A DNA stretch of 64,000 nt from Mucilaginibacter sp. PAMB04168 (GCF_039634365.2 NZ_CP155079.2:3224001-3288000), one strand, 5' to 3'; counted from the first letter of the stretch, positions 44,675 to 53,929 are shown. Notes: generated by a model not told the origin, from the letters alone. Program-made: numbers and translations.

Positions 44675-45889
44675 CTATAAGTTTTGTGCTATAACAAACC
44701 CGCAAGCCCATGCCCACTGAAAATTATAGCCTCCTAACCAACCGGTTACATCCACACACTCGCCGCCAAAGAAAAGGCCCGGCACCTTCTTAGCTTCCAT
44801 TGTTTTCGATGACAATTCATTGGTGTCAATACCGCCCCGCATCACTTCTGCTTTGTCGTAACCTTTGTCGCCGGCCGGTTTCACTTTAAAGTGATGTATC
44901 TGTTGTTTAATTGCATCCAGGTCTTCCTTACTTAAAGATGCCAAATTTTTCTGAACGGGCAATTGTCCGCTCAACGCATCGGCGAACTTGCGGGTGTACA
45001 AGCCAGCCAGTAATAAGCCCAGCGTTTTCTTCGGATTTATGAGTCGCTCGTTCTGAATAAGCTCCGCCACATCCCGATGCGGTAACAGGTCTATATAAAA
45101 CACCTCACCTGCCTGCCAGTAAGAGGAAAGCTGTAATATGGCAGGACCGCTTAATCCCCAGTGCGTAAAGAGTATATTTTCTTCGAAGCTTATCTTGTCG
45201 TTAGAGACGCTGCAAAAAATACTGTTACCCGATAACTGCTCATACCATGGCCGGTCTTTACCCGTAATAGTAAGAGGAACCAGTGCAGGCATTGGTTTTA
45301 CAACGTTCATCCCAAATTGCCGGGCAATGCGCATTCCAAAATCTGTTGCTCCCAGTTTTTGTACAGGTAAGCCACCGGTAGTAATTACCACCTTAGGCGC
45401 CGTTAATCTGCCCAATTTTCCGTCGCGCTCATAGCTCACAGTAAAACCTTCGTCGCTCTGTTCAACAGCGTTTACATTGGTGTTAAGCCAAACAGGCTGA
45501 TCTAAATCCTGGCATAGTTGGGTAAACACTTCAACTATATCCTTTGCCTTGTTAGTTGTAGGAAAAAGTTGCCCCAGGGTTTTTTCCTGGCCCTGTATGC
45601 CGTAAGCTTCAAAAAAGCTGATAGTATCATCAACCGTCCACTGGGCAAACGCCGATTTGCAGAAGTGCGGATTAGCAGAAATAAACTGCTGGGCAGAGGT
45701 GTGCAAATTTGTATAATTACAACGGCCGCCGCCACTTATCAATATCTTAGCTCCTGCCCGGTTGTTCTTTTCCAGTATCAAGGTACGCTTGCCTAAAAAA
45801 CCAGCCTGAACAGCACACATTAAACCACAGGCACCGGCACCTATAATTATAGCATCAAAAGTTGTTTGTTTTGTTAAATTTGCAGACAT
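44675..45889 (-). CDS. HI0933-family FAD-dependent oxidoreductase
   Basis: 404 residues from the ATG at 45889; a longer frame to 46006 would run through nuoA and is not credible. DAIIIGAGACGLMCAVQAG is the FAD-binding Rossmann loop; ISGGGRCNYTN, VVITTGGLPVQKLGATDFG (near the middle) and the C-terminal FFGGECVDVTGWLGGYNFQWAWACG are hallmarks of the HI0933/YhiN group. The substrate is unknown. Its ATG shares the tetranucleotide CATG with nuoA on the other strand, so the two promoters lie inside each other's coding sequence. Confidence 0.88.
   Translation of the reverse strand: MSANLTKQTTFDAIIIGAGACGLMCAVQAGFLGKRTLILEKNNRAGAKILISGGGRCNYTNLHTSAQQFISANPHFCKSAFAQWTVDDTISFFEAYGIQGQEKTLGQLFPTTNKAKDIVEVFTQLCQDLDQPVWLNTNVNAVEQSDEGFTVSYERDGKLGRLTAPKVVITTGGLPVQKLGATDFGMRIARQFGMNVVKPMPALVPLTITGKDRPWYEQLSGNSIFCSVSNDKISFEENILFTHWGLSGPAILQLSSYWQAGEVFYIDLLPHRDVAELIQNERLINPKKTLGLLLAGLYTRKFADALSGQLPVQKNLASLSKEDLDAIKQQIHHFKVKPAGDKGYDKAEVMRGGIDTNELSSKTMEAKKVPGLFFGGECVDVTGWLGGYNFQWAWACGFVIAQNL
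45875..45882 (+). promoter_or_regulatory. -7 element of nuoA, inside the divergent gene
   Basis: TAAATTTG matches TAnnTTTG and ends 5 bases before the nuoA ATG, so the mRNA would have almost no leader. The element lies within the first codons of the flavoprotein gene on the other strand. No well-spaced -33 element was found. Confidence 0.5.
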
Positions 45890-46505
45890 GAATGAGGTTT
45901 CGCAAATATCGGAATTTGGAAAGATATTTATCTTCCTGATTATCGGCTTTGTGCTGGTTGGCATGACTTTGTTTTTAAGTAAGCTTATTTCACCCAACAA
46001 ACCCAACCCCGAAAAGCTTACCTCATACGAGTGCGGCGAAGAACCGGTAGGCAGCGCATGGATTCCTTTTAATACCCGCTTTTATGTTATAGCGCTCATA
46101 TTTTTGCTTTTTGATGTAGAAATGGTATTTATTTTCCCGTGGTGTACCATATATGCCAACGCCGATCTGATTGCCGCCGATGCCAGATGGGGCGTATTTA
46201 CGCTGATAGAAATGTTTGTTTTTGCCGGGATACTAATATTGGGTTTGCTATACGTGTGGCGCAAAGGCGATCTGGAATGGATTAAGCCTAAACCGGTTAT
46301 TCCTGAGGTAAATACCGTTATACCATTAGCTGTTTATGACGCACTAAATGAGCAGCAAAAAACGTTCAAAGTAAAAAGCTTTTCGGCTGAACCGGAGCCG
46401 GTTTTGGTTACTGCTACTTTTGCAAGCACTTCTGCACCGGTTGCCCGAAAGCCTATATTTAAACCATCATTTAAAAAAACCACAGATGAGTCAGGAAATG
46501 AATGA
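45888..46505 (+). CDS. nuoA: NADH-quinone oxidoreductase subunit A, extended
   Basis: 205 residues. The NuoA core covers about 1-135: three membrane helices, the [20 protein letters not shown] loop (with Cys) and the acidic LLFDVEMVF helix. A tail of about 70 residues follows (from [11 protein letters not shown] on), rich in Pro, Lys and Ser, which most NuoA proteins (about 120-150 residues) lack. NuoA is a membrane subunit of complex I next to the quinone channel. nuoB overlaps its 3' end. The other membrane-arm genes are not in the window. Confidence 0.93.
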   Translation: MNEVSQISEFGKIFIFLIIGFVLVGMTLFLSKLISPNKPNPEKLTSYECGEEPVGSAWIPFNTRFYVIALIFLLFDVEMVFIFPWCTIYANADLIAADARWGVFTLIEMFVFAGILILGLLYVWRKGDLEWIKPKPVIPEVNTVIPLAVYDALNEQQKTFKVKSFSAEPEPVLVTATFASTSAPVARKPIFKPSFKKTTDESGNE

Positions 46506-46965
46506 AGAGGGTGGTGTAATTGTCACTAAATTAAATGATCTGCTTAACTGGGCGCGTCTATCATCTATTTGGCCGCTAAGCTTCGGCATAGCTTGCTGCG
46601 CCATTGAAATGATGGGCATGTATGCCTCAACTTATGATGTTGACCGCATGGGCGTGTTTCCACGCCCCTCGGCCCGCCAGGCAGATGTTATTATTATTGC
46701 CGGAACGGTAACCTTTAAAATGGCCGAACGCATTAAACGTTTATATGAGCAAATGCCCGAGCCACGCTATGTCATATCAATGGGATCATGCTCCAACTGC
46801 GGGGGCCCCTATTGGCAACATGGTTACCATGTTGTTAAAGGCGTTGATCGTATTATTCCGGTAGACGTATATGTGCAGGGATGCCCGCCCCGCCCGGAGG
46901 CTTTAATAGGCGCGATAATAGAACTGCAAAAGAAAATTGAAGGGGAATCTTTAATTACTGTCTAA
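46486..46965 (+). CDS. nuoB: NADH-quinone oxidoreductase subunit B
   Basis: 159 residues from the ATG at 46486; the next ATG, 46498, is also possible. The four N2-cluster cysteines are in [21 protein letters not shown] and [10 protein letters not shown]. NuoB carries the [4Fe-4S] cluster N2, the last electron donor to quinone. It overlaps nuoA by 20 bases. Unusually, nuoC does not follow: the next genes are unrelated, and nuoCD lies 3.9 kb away on the other strand. Confidence 0.94.
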   Translation: MSQEMNEEGGVIVTKLNDLLNWARLSSIWPLSFGIACCAIEMMGMYASTYDVDRMGVFPRPSARQADVIIIAGTVTFKMAERIKRLYEQMPEPRYVISMGSCSNCGGPYWQHGYHVVKGVDRIIPVDVYVQGCPPRPEALIGAIIELQKKIEGESLITV

Positions 46966-47112
46966 GTAGCGTTAATTAATAATTAATTTAAAAAATAACT
47001 TTCTACCTTCTTATAGATATTAAATATTTATCTTATTTTTATATCATAATATTATTACTTAACGTAACTATTCATCCCCTAATTACGTCTAAGGACTAAA
47101 ACAACTATTGAT

Positions 47113-47880
47113 ATGAAATTATTTTACAAAGCCCCTATGGTTTGTGCGATGTTATTGGGTGCTGCCGTAATGCTTAGCACCGGCTGTAAAAGCTACAACG
47201 ATCTCGCCGGACATTACAGCTCTAAACACATCAAAGCAAATACCAACCAAGTTACTGCTCAAATACCGGAAACTGGCGAATTAGGCTATATCCTTTTATC
47301 TTTAACGGAAACAGGTAGTAATGACACTACCCTTATTAATAAAGAGAGCGCTTACTATAAAGACGTTATGAAGCAGTTTGCTGCATTCAAAAACCACAAA
47401 GCTGTAAAATTACTGAACAGTGATTTATTAGCTAACGGTAATAATTTTTCCCACTTCCGTAACGGCCTTTATGCTTACAAATTTAATAAGCATAATAATA
47501 TGGTTCTTAAAACCGAATACCGTGTTGATTTAAACCGTGTTGATTTTAGACGTTATGTTGGTGCTATTGAAGATTTTATAGAGAAAACAAACTTCCGCAG
47601 CTTTTATGCAGAGCATAATAACCTGTACACTAAGATTATTAAAGAACAAGGCCAGCAGTTAAACATGAACGCTGCCTGGGCTACAATGGGCAAACAATAC
47701 ACCCAGCCGTTCCAAAGCTATCAGGTTATACTTTCTCCGTTAATGAAGGGTAGCGCCAGCACTTTAGCTGTTAGTGGCCGCGGATTCCGCGAGTGCTTAA
47801 TATTTGCAGAGTCAACTAACAAAGCGTTGTTTTATTCTTCAACTACGGCAAGCACACCTAAAGTTGCTTATAACGACTAA
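47113..47880 (+). CDS. Hypothetical lipoprotein
   Basis: 255 residues with a lipobox (LSTGC, Cys25). The remainder is soluble and probably beta/alpha mixed: LGYILLSLTET, HKAVKLLNSDLL, GLYAYKFNKHNN, then a long helix with DFIEKTNFRSFYAEHN. HFRNGLYAYKF and the helix recall DUF4932-type proteins of Bacteroidota, but I cannot confirm that. It sits between nuoAB and a convergent esterase, followed by a strong terminator. The function is unknown. Confidence 0.65.
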   Translation: MKLFYKAPMVCAMLLGAAVMLSTGCKSYNDLAGHYSSKHIKANTNQVTAQIPETGELGYILLSLTETGSNDTTLINKESAYYKDVMKQFAAFKNHKAVKLLNSDLLANGNNFSHFRNGLYAYKFNKHNNMVLKTEYRVDLNRVDFRRYVGAIEDFIEKTNFRSFYAEHNNLYTKIIKEQGQQLNMNAAWATMGKQYTQPFQSYQVILSPLMKGSASTLAVSGRGFRECLIFAESTNKALFYSSTTASTPKVAYND

Positions 47881-47897
47881 TTAAATATTACAATATC

Positions 47898-47935
47898 AAA
47901 AAAAGCCGCTTTTCTTAAGGAAAGCGGCTTTTTTT
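47898..47935. terminator. Bidirectional terminator
   Basis: AAAAAAAGCCGCTTT pairs with AAAGCGGCTTTTTTT around a short TCTTAAGG centre. T-runs on both strands suit the convergent lipoprotein and esterase genes. Confidence 0.82.
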
Positions 47936-47958
47936 ATGAATTAACACCTATCATCTCA

Positions 47959-48885
47959 TTATCTTTTTATAATTGCTATAACTTGCTTAAAAGCTTTTTT
48001 AGCCTCCGGTATAGGAAATAATATCCAGTCGTGAATCATATGTTCATACTCATAAAAGTTGATAGTTACCCCTTGCGTATTTGCTAAATCCTTAAACTTA
48101 TGGGCATCGGGATTCAGAATTTCATCCGTACCGGTAAATAAGCTTATTTCGACTAAACCTTTAACCGGCCCATACATAGGGCTCACTAAGTAGTCTTTCA
48201 TATCACGGTCTCCAGCGTGCATACGGCCTAATTGGTCGCCATTGGTTGCCAGATAAGGGTCCCGTTTGTCAACCTCCTTAATTTTCGGATTACTCATTGA
48301 CACATCGAGCCATGGCGATAGCAATACAATATGCCTTGGTTGGGATATTCCGTCGTACAGGAGCTTTTGCGCTAATGATAAGGCTAAGTTTCCGCCAGAC
48401 GAATCGCCCATAAAAAAGATATTGCGTGGAGACGCATGATTTAAAAGACTATTATAAAGCTTTTGCGCCATTGCAATACGCTCTTTGTACGTATAATCGG
48501 GCAGCAACGGGTAATCGGGTGCGGTAATGGTAAATCCTGTTTCTCTCACAAGTTGAGCCAGCATACGCCAGTGATACAGCGTAAAATTGATAACATAAGC
48601 TCCACCATGAAAAAACAAGATATATTTATCTGCTTTATTTTTTTTCGGGCTGAGGGTATAAACTTTTCGTCCGTCAATTTCTGTAATTTTTAAATCAATA
48701 TCTTTCAAAGTGCTTTTAGGCGGGTCAGGCATATTTATCTTATGCAAGCGATTGCTGGAGAAAACATCAGTCGTTTTGCTAAGCATGCCTTTTATGTTTA
48801 AGGCTCTTAAAATAAACCGCAATAATCTGCTCTGAATACTTTGCCCTTTATGATAATATTCTTGTTGGCTTTTTGAGTTATTCAT
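47959..48885 (-). CDS. Alpha/beta-hydrolase, hormone-sensitive-lipase group
   Basis: 308 residues, no signal peptide. FFHGGAYVIN gives the HGG(A/G) oxyanion loop and GDSSGGNLA the nucleophile Ser; LFTGTDEILNPDAH and YEHMIHDW provide the Asp and His. This is the HSL/esterase IV group, which cleaves short-chain esters. The substrate is unknown. It converges with the lipoprotein gene; a perfect 18-bp palindrome at 48902-48919 lies just upstream of its start. It is a smaller cytoplasmic relative of the lipoprotein hydrolase at 58024. Confidence 0.87.
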   Translation of the reverse strand: MNNSKSQQEYYHKGQSIQSRLLRFILRALNIKGMLSKTTDVFSSNRLHKINMPDPPKSTLKDIDLKITEIDGRKVYTLSPKKNKADKYILFFHGGAYVINFTLYHWRMLAQLVRETGFTITAPDYPLLPDYTYKERIAMAQKLYNSLLNHASPRNIFFMGDSSGGNLALSLAQKLLYDGISQPRHIVLLSPWLDVSMSNPKIKEVDKRDPYLATNGDQLGRMHAGDRDMKDYLVSPMYGPVKGLVEISLFTGTDEILNPDAHKFKDLANTQGVTINFYEYEHMIHDWILFPIPEAKKAFKQVIAIIKR

Positions 48886-48901
48886 TTATTCTAGCTATTA
48901 A

Positions 48902-48919
48902 CTTAAAATTAATTTTAAG
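48902..48919. promoter_or_regulatory. 18-bp perfect palindrome, candidate operator
   Basis: CTTAAAATTAATTTTAAG is a perfect palindrome, 17 bases before the esterase start. It contains TTAATTTTAAG-type AT-rich half-sites often bound by MarR/TetR-like regulators, but AT-rich palindromes also arise by chance. Confidence 0.3.
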
Positions 48920-49087
48920 GTTATAATAAGAAAGAGCCGTACAAAGTTTGTAATTAATTTGCACAGCAGCTATTACCTGCAGGTTTATCAAATAGAATTC
49001 CAGATTACAAACCTAGACCTGTGGAATGATTTGGTTAAAATGATTTAGGCTTTTTGAAAGATTTGGGGTAAAATTGTACATCGAAAT

Positions 49088-50227
49088 ATGAAAGCATTTT
49101 ATGGTGATTTAAAGCTTGGCATTTTAGGTGGTGGACAACTGGGCCGCATGCTGATACAGCAAGCTATAAACTATAACGTTACGGTAAAAGTGTTGGATCC
49201 AGACCGGGAGGCACCTTGCCGTAAATTATGTGACGAATTTGTAGTTGGCTCACTAAGCGACTATGAAACCGTATACAATTTTGGAAAAAAGGTTGATCTG
49301 CTTACCATCGAAATTGAAAAGGTAAACGTTGATGCGCTTGAGCAGTTGGAACGTGAAGGTGTAATTGTATATCCGCAACCCCGCGTTATCCGATTGATAC
49401 AGGATAAGGGCTTACAAAAGCAGTTCTTTAAAGAGAACGACATTCCGACAGCCGAATTTCAGATCATCTCATCGGCAAAAGACTTGCAGCAAGCTAGCAT
49501 CCCCTTTCCTTATATACAAAAGTTACGCCGTGATGGTTATGACGGCAAGGGTGTTTACAAGGTGGTTGATGAGTCATACCTGGCCAATGCGTTTACGCAG
49601 CCTAGTCTTATAGAGCGTTGGGTTGATTTTGAAAAAGAAATTGCGGTAATTGTGGCTCGTAACGAAAACGGCGAGTTGAGCACTTTCCCATTGGTAGAAA
49701 TGGAGTTTAACCCACAAGCCAACCTCGTAGAGTTTTTGATATCCCCTTCAACGCTGCCATTTGAAGTGCAGCAGGATGCAGCTGAAATTGCTAAAAGAAT
49801 TGCCGAAAGCCTAAAAATTGTAGGCTTATTAGCTGTTGAAATGTTTTTAGACAAAAACGGCAAAATACTGGTGAATGAATTGGCACCGCGTCCGCATAAC
49901 AGCGGCCACCAAACTATTGAGGGCAACACGGTATCGCAATTTGAACAGCACCTGCGAGCCATATTTAACCAGCCTCTCGGCAATACCGACAGCCTGAGCA
50001 ATGCCATTATGATAAATGTTTTGGGGGAAGAAGGGTACGAAGGGCCTGCTATATATCAAGGTATTGAGAAAGCGTTGAAATGCCCTGGGGTGTACATCCA
50101 TTTATACGGCAAGGCGCTAACCAAGCCATTCCGTAAAATGGGCCACGTTACCATAGTAGACACAGACCGCGAAAAAGCTATTGAAAAGGCACGTTACGTT
50201 CAGCAAACACTGAAGGTGATCAGCTAA
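49088..50227 (+). CDS. purK: 5-(carboxyamino)imidazole ribonucleotide synthase
   Basis: 379 residues, ATP-grasp fold. LGILGGGQLGRMLIQQA opens the chain, KLRRDGYDGKGVYKV gives the ATP-binding loop, and NELAPRPHNSGHQTIEG contains the metal site; EMFLDKNGKILVNE precedes it. PurK carboxylates AIR to N5-CAIR with ATP and bicarbonate. purE follows after 13 bases, the usual pair in purine synthesis. Confidence 0.95.
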   Translation: MKAFYGDLKLGILGGGQLGRMLIQQAINYNVTVKVLDPDREAPCRKLCDEFVVGSLSDYETVYNFGKKVDLLTIEIEKVNVDALEQLEREGVIVYPQPRVIRLIQDKGLQKQFFKENDIPTAEFQIISSAKDLQQASIPFPYIQKLRRDGYDGKGVYKVVDESYLANAFTQPSLIERWVDFEKEIAVIVARNENGELSTFPLVEMEFNPQANLVEFLISPSTLPFEVQQDAAEIAKRIAESLKIVGLLAVEMFLDKNGKILVNELAPRPHNSGHQTIEGNTVSQFEQHLRAIFNQPLGNTDSLSNAIMINVLGEEGYEGPAIYQGIEKALKCPGVYIHLYGKALTKPFRKMGHVTIVDTDREKAIEKARYVQQTLKVIS

Positions 50228-50240
50228 ACTTATTTAAAGA

Positions 50241-50759
50241 ATGAACCAATTTAAAATAGGCATCATCATGGGCAGCAAGTCTGACCTTAATATTATGCAA
50301 GATGCTGCCGATGTATTAAGCGAACTAGGTGTAGAATATGAAATAACCGTAGTGTCGGCACACCGCACGCCCGACAGGTTGTTTGAATACGCTAAATCGG
50401 CCGCAGGCCGCGGATTAAAAGTGGTGATTGCCGGTGCAGGCGGTGCAGCCCATTTACCCGGCATGGTAGCCTCGTTAACGCATCTGCCTGTTATTGGTGT
50501 GCCGGTTAAATCCAGCAACTCTATTGATGGTTGGGATTCTGTACTTTCCATCCTGCAGATGCCAAATGGCATTCCGGTGGCTACTGTAGCGCTCAATGCA
50601 GCCAAAAATGCGGGATTATTGGCCGCACAAATACTTTCTACTGCAGATGAAGAGCTTGGGCACCGATTAATAGCTTATAAACAGGATTTGGCCAAGAAGG
50701 TAACCAACTCGGCTTTGGAGATGAAACAACAAGGCTACCCTTCAGGGTACGACGATTAG
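50241..50759 (+). CDS. purE: N5-CAIR mutase
   Basis: 172 residues. IIMGSKSDLNIMQDAADVL is the N-terminal signature; SAHRTPDR, AGAGGAAHLPGM and the conserved GWDSVLSILQMP follow. PurE converts N5-CAIR to CAIR. It is the second gene of the purKE pair and converges with nuoD; the 60-base gap has no clear terminator. Confidence 0.95.
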   Translation: MNQFKIGIIMGSKSDLNIMQDAADVLSELGVEYEITVVSAHRTPDRLFEYAKSAAGRGLKVVIAGAGGAAHLPGMVASLTHLPVIGVPVKSSNSIDGWDSVLSILQMPNGIPVATVALNAAKNAGLLAAQILSTADEELGHRLIAYKQDLAKKVTNSALEMKQQGYPSGYDD

Positions 50760-50819
50760 GTAATGGTTGAAATTGCTTTAAACACTGTCATATAACTAAT
50801 GCGTATGGACCGCAACCTG

Positions 50820-52004
50820 TTACCTATCAACTTCGCCTAGTACAAAATCTATCGAACCTACAATAGCAATAAGGTCTGCGATCATTACACCTTTAGATAT
50901 TTCGGATAATACGTGCAAATTGTTAAAGCTCGGACCCCGTGCTTTTACACGAAATGGCACTTCCGACTTACCGTCTGCAATAAAGTAATAGCCTAATTCG
51001 CCTTTAGAGCCCTCGCCACGCATGTAATAGTCCTGAGCTTTCGGAATTATTTTACGTGGCAGCTTTGCCCTTGGGTCAAAGTCGGGGGTACGCTTAAGTT
51101 CTTTTTGCAGACGATCAAGGCATTGCTCAATGATTTTCAGCGACTCTTCTATCTCATCAACACGTACTTTATAACGGTCCCAGCAATCACCTTTGGTACC
51201 CATTTCACCGGTCCCGGCAGGTATGTCAAAATCTATTTCAGGATAAACTGAATAATTATCAATCCGTCTTAAATCCCACTTCAACCCCGATCCGCGTAAC
51301 ATCGGCCCGGAGCAGCCGTAATTTATCGCAACGTCGAGTGGTAAGATCCCCACATTAGCTGTACGACTAATAAAGATTTGGTTATCGGTCAACAATCCGT
51401 TAAGCTCAACCATTTTAGGTTTAAAGTAGTCAACAAATTCGCGGCATCGCTCTTCAAAGCCCACCGGCAAATCAAAAAATAAACCACCAATCCATATATA
51501 ATTATATAGCATACGTGAGCCCGACGCCCATTCCAGCATTCCCATGATGTGCTCACGATCTCTAAAACACCACAAAAAAGGCGTAAAAGCGCCAATATCT
51601 ATTCCGTAAGTACCAATAGCAATCAAGTGCGCTGCAATGCGGTTAAGTTCGCATACCAGAACGCGTATATACTCTACCCGCTTGGGTATGTCTTTATCAA
51701 TGCCCATCATGCGCTCAACGCCCATTACCCAAACGTGGCTATTATTCATAGAGGCCAGGTAATCCATACGGTCGGTAAACGGAATGGTTTGCTGGTAGGT
51801 AAGCGATTCGGCGTGCTTTTCAAAGCACCGGTGCAGGTAACCGGCATGCGGTATCACCTCTTTAACAATCTCACCATCGGTAATCAGTTCCAACCGTAAC
51901 ACCCCATGTGTAGACGGGTGCTGAGGCCCCATATTCAGAATCATATCCTGTGTGGCCGCCTGAGCTATTTTATGATGGTAACGTTCGAGTGCGTCGTTTT
52001 TCAT
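50820..52004 (-). CDS. nuoD: NADH-quinone oxidoreductase subunit D
   Basis: 394 residues, the 49-kDa quinone-site subunit. Hallmarks: [39 protein letters not shown]-type stretch and the C-terminal [21 protein letters not shown]. With NuoB it forms the quinone pocket. It is the last gene of the pdxH-nuoC-nuoD operon, 32 bases after nuoC. In most bacteria nuoE or nuoI follows; here the convergent purE gene does. Confidence 0.95.
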   Translation of the reverse strand: MKNDALERYHHKIAQAATQDMILNMGPQHPSTHGVLRLELITDGEIVKEVIPHAGYLHRCFEKHAESLTYQQTIPFTDRMDYLASMNNSHVWVMGVERMMGIDKDIPKRVEYIRVLVCELNRIAAHLIAIGTYGIDIGAFTPFLWCFRDREHIMGMLEWASGSRMLYNYIWIGGLFFDLPVGFEERCREFVDYFKPKMVELNGLLTDNQIFISRTANVGILPLDVAINYGCSGPMLRGSGLKWDLRRIDNYSVYPEIDFDIPAGTGEMGTKGDCWDRYKVRVDEIEESLKIIEQCLDRLQKELKRTPDFDPRAKLPRKIIPKAQDYYMRGEGSKGELGYYFIADGKSEVPFRVKARGPSFNNLHVLSEISKGVMIADLIAIVGSIDFVLGEVDR

Positions 52005-52036
52005 GATTGTGGATTTTCAACCTCCAAAAGTCGAAA

Positions 52037-52534
52037 TCAATCTATTTTTATGCCTTTATAATATTCGGCCGCTTTGTAATCTTTCCTAACCGGATAACCC
52101 TCCCAATCATCGGGCAGTAAAATGCGCCTTAAATCAGGGTGATTTTCAAAGAAAATTCCTAACAAATCATAAGCCTCACGCTCATGCCAGTCGGCAGTGC
52201 GGTAAACTGATGAAACGCTGGGAAATACTGGTAAGTCTTCAATTTCGCGGCCGTGTTCTTTACTTATCTTTAGCGTTAGTTGTGTTTGGTACGGTATGGA
52301 AGCCAAGTGGTACACTACCCCAAAGCGATTAGCCGTTATGCCATAATCCACGCCAGAAAGGCACGATAAGTAATCGAAATAGGTTGCCGGATTGTTACGA
52401 AGCTCAAGGCAAACATCTACAATACGTTCAGGCGCAATTATTAGGGCAGGCTGTAAACCGCCCACTTCTTCACCAATAATTACATTATTGCCTAAACGCT
52501 CAACGAGCAGTTGTTTAACTTCTTCAAACATCAT
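52037..52534 (-). CDS. nuoC: NADH-quinone oxidoreductase subunit C
   Basis: 165 residues, the 30-kDa subunit. The typical FDYLSCLSGVDYG, SVYRTADWHEREAYDLLGI and the RRILLPDDWEGYPVRKDY end are present. It connects the peripheral arm to NuoB/D. Two consecutive ATGs (52534 and 52531) are possible; the first overlaps the pdxH stop in an ATGA arrangement, implying coupling with pdxH. nuoD follows. Confidence 0.94.
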   Translation of the reverse strand: MMFEEVKQLLVERLGNNVIIGEEVGGLQPALIIAPERIVDVCLELRNNPATYFDYLSCLSGVDYGITANRFGVVYHLASIPYQTQLTLKISKEHGREIEDLPVFPSVSSVYRTADWHEREAYDLLGIFFENHPDLRRILLPDDWEGYPVRKDYKAAEYYKGIKID

Positions 52535-53178
52535 GGCGCTAATCTCACAATTTTCCAGTCGCTTTTGCCAGCTTTCTTGTACAAAATACGGTCATGCAAA
52601 CGGCTCGACCCACCTTGCCAAAACTCTACCAGCTGAGGTTTTAATATATAGCCACCCCAATAAGCAGGCTTAGGCACTTCTTTACCTTCATATTCTTTCT
52701 CCAACTGCTGCCATTTACTTTCCAAACTTCCGCGGTTAGGTATTTCCTGGCTTTGCGGCGATGCCACAGCACCAATCTGACTACCAAACGGACGGGAATG
52801 AAAATATTGTTCAGATTTTTCCTTGCTCAGCTTTTCGAGTGTACCTTCAATGCGCACCTGCCGTTCGAGCGGGCCCCAGAAAAACACCAGTGCTGCATGT
52901 GGGTTTTTCGCAATTTCTTTGCCTTTACGGCTCAGGTAGTTGGTATAAAACGAAAACCCTTGTTCATCAACACCTTTAAGCAGCACAATACGGGCCGAGG
53001 GTAATCCGTTAGTAGTTGCAGTGGCCAGCGTCATAGCGTTGGGCTCGTGTATTTCGGCAGCAACTGCATCATTAAACCAGCTTTCAAACTGCTTTAGGGG
53101 GTTACCTTTAACGGCAGCTTCAGATAAAGTACTGGCGCGGTAGTCCTGCCTTAGGTTTTGTAAATCTATTTTGTCCAT
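52531..53178 (-). CDS. pdxH: Pyridoxine/pyridoxamine 5'-phosphate oxidase
   Basis: 215 residues from the ATG at 53178. FMN-binding and active-site motifs: ARIVLLKGVDEQGF, NYLSRKGKE, RPFGSQIGAVASPQS and the C-terminal EFWQGGSSRLHDR. It makes pyridoxal phosphate from PNP or PMP using O2. It starts the pdxH-nuoC-nuoD operon; the overlap with nuoC is four bases. The link with complex I is probably incidental. Confidence 0.94.
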   Translation of the reverse strand: MDKIDLQNLRQDYRASTLSEAAVKGNPLKQFESWFNDAVAAEIHEPNAMTLATATTNGLPSARIVLLKGVDEQGFSFYTNYLSRKGKEIAKNPHAALVFFWGPLERQVRIEGTLEKLSKEKSEQYFHSRPFGSQIGAVASPQSQEIPNRGSLESKWQQLEKEYEGKEVPKPAYWGGYILKPQLVEFWQGGSSRLHDRILYKKAGKSDWKIVRLAP

Positions 53179-53184
53179 TTTATG

Positions 53185-53192
53185 CAAACTTA
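53185..53192 (-). promoter_or_regulatory. -7 element of the pdxH-nuoCD operon
   Basis: TAAGTTTG on the minus strand matches TAnnTTTG and lies 6 bases before the ATG at 53178, giving a very short leader. No clear -33 element. Confidence 0.45.
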
Positions 53193-53275
53193 CTAATTGC
53201 TATTAATCATTTATCAGTGAAATGCTAAAATGAACATATTTCAACTGTTCATGTTATCTTAATAAATTGTAAACT

Positions 53276-53839
53276 ATGTTAAGTACTATAACACCCGCAT
53301 CAGGCCGCCTGTTAATTTCTGAACCTTTTATGATGGATCCTAATTTTAAGCGTTCGGTTATACTGCTGGCTGAACATTCCGAAGAAGGCACATTGGGTTA
53401 TGTACTTAACCAGCTCAGTGAGTATAAACTTGGGGATGTGTTACCTGATGTTGCTTACTCAGAAATGCCGGTTTATGTAGGCGGACCAGTGGCCAACAAC
53501 ACCCTGCACTTTATACACCGTTGCCCCGATAAAATTGAAGGCGGCGTTGAAATTTGGGACGGCATATATTGGGGTGGAAGCTTTGAACAGGTGAAGGAAC
53601 TGCTCTCCACCTACCAAATTACTGAAGATGAGATTAAGTTTTTTGCCGGCTACTCGGGCTGGACAACCGGCCAGCTAGACGCTGAGATACTGGAAGACAC
53701 CTGGATTGTGGCTAATAAATTTAACCCTGAAATTCTTTTTACGCATGATGAGCAAAATTTATGGCGCGAGGTAGTAATAAGCCTGGGACAGCGCTATGCC
53801 CACATCGCTAATTTTCCGGAGAACCCAACACTGAACTAA
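53276..53839 (+). CDS. YqgE/AlgH-family protein
   Basis: 187 residues. LLISEPFMMDPNFKRSVILL, followed by HSEEGTLGYVLNQ, VYVGGPV and FAGYSGWTTGQLDAEI, define the DUF179/YqgE family. Despite the AlgH name its biochemical role is not settled. It is a cytoplasmic single-domain protein, transcribed alone and closed by a strong terminator. Confidence 0.9.
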   Translation: MLSTITPASGRLLISEPFMMDPNFKRSVILLAEHSEEGTLGYVLNQLSEYKLGDVLPDVAYSEMPVYVGGPVANNTLHFIHRCPDKIEGGVEIWDGIYWGGSFEQVKELLSTYQITEDEIKFFAGYSGWTTGQLDAEILEDTWIVANKFNPEILFTHDEQNLWREVVISLGQRYAHIANFPENPTLN

Positions 53840-53870
53840 GTAGATATAAGTAACACTCAAAAAGCTTAAA

Positions 53871-53919
53871 TAAAAAAAGGGCCTTCTCAGAATAAAGAAG
53901 GGCCCTTTTTATTTTAATA
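53871..53919. terminator. Bidirectional terminator after the YqgE gene
   Basis: AAAAAGGGCCTTCT pairs with AGAAGGGCCCTTTTT with one bulged G and a CAGAATAA loop, followed by TATTTTA. It sits between the YqgE gene and the convergent anti-sigma/protease gene (ends at 53930). Confidence 0.8.
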
Positions 53920-53929
53920 AACGATGTAA

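Noticed and set aside
45890-46006. Longer form of the flavoprotein gene
   Set aside because: It would be antisense to nuoA; the FAD-binding motif begins directly after the ATG at 45889.
49555-50007. A 150-codon minus-strand frame
   Set aside because: Shadow of purK, Arg/Ser/Cys-rich composition.
53099-53105. GGGTTAC inside pdxH
   Set aside because: It lies within coding sequence and has no GTATTAAA-like block at the right distance.
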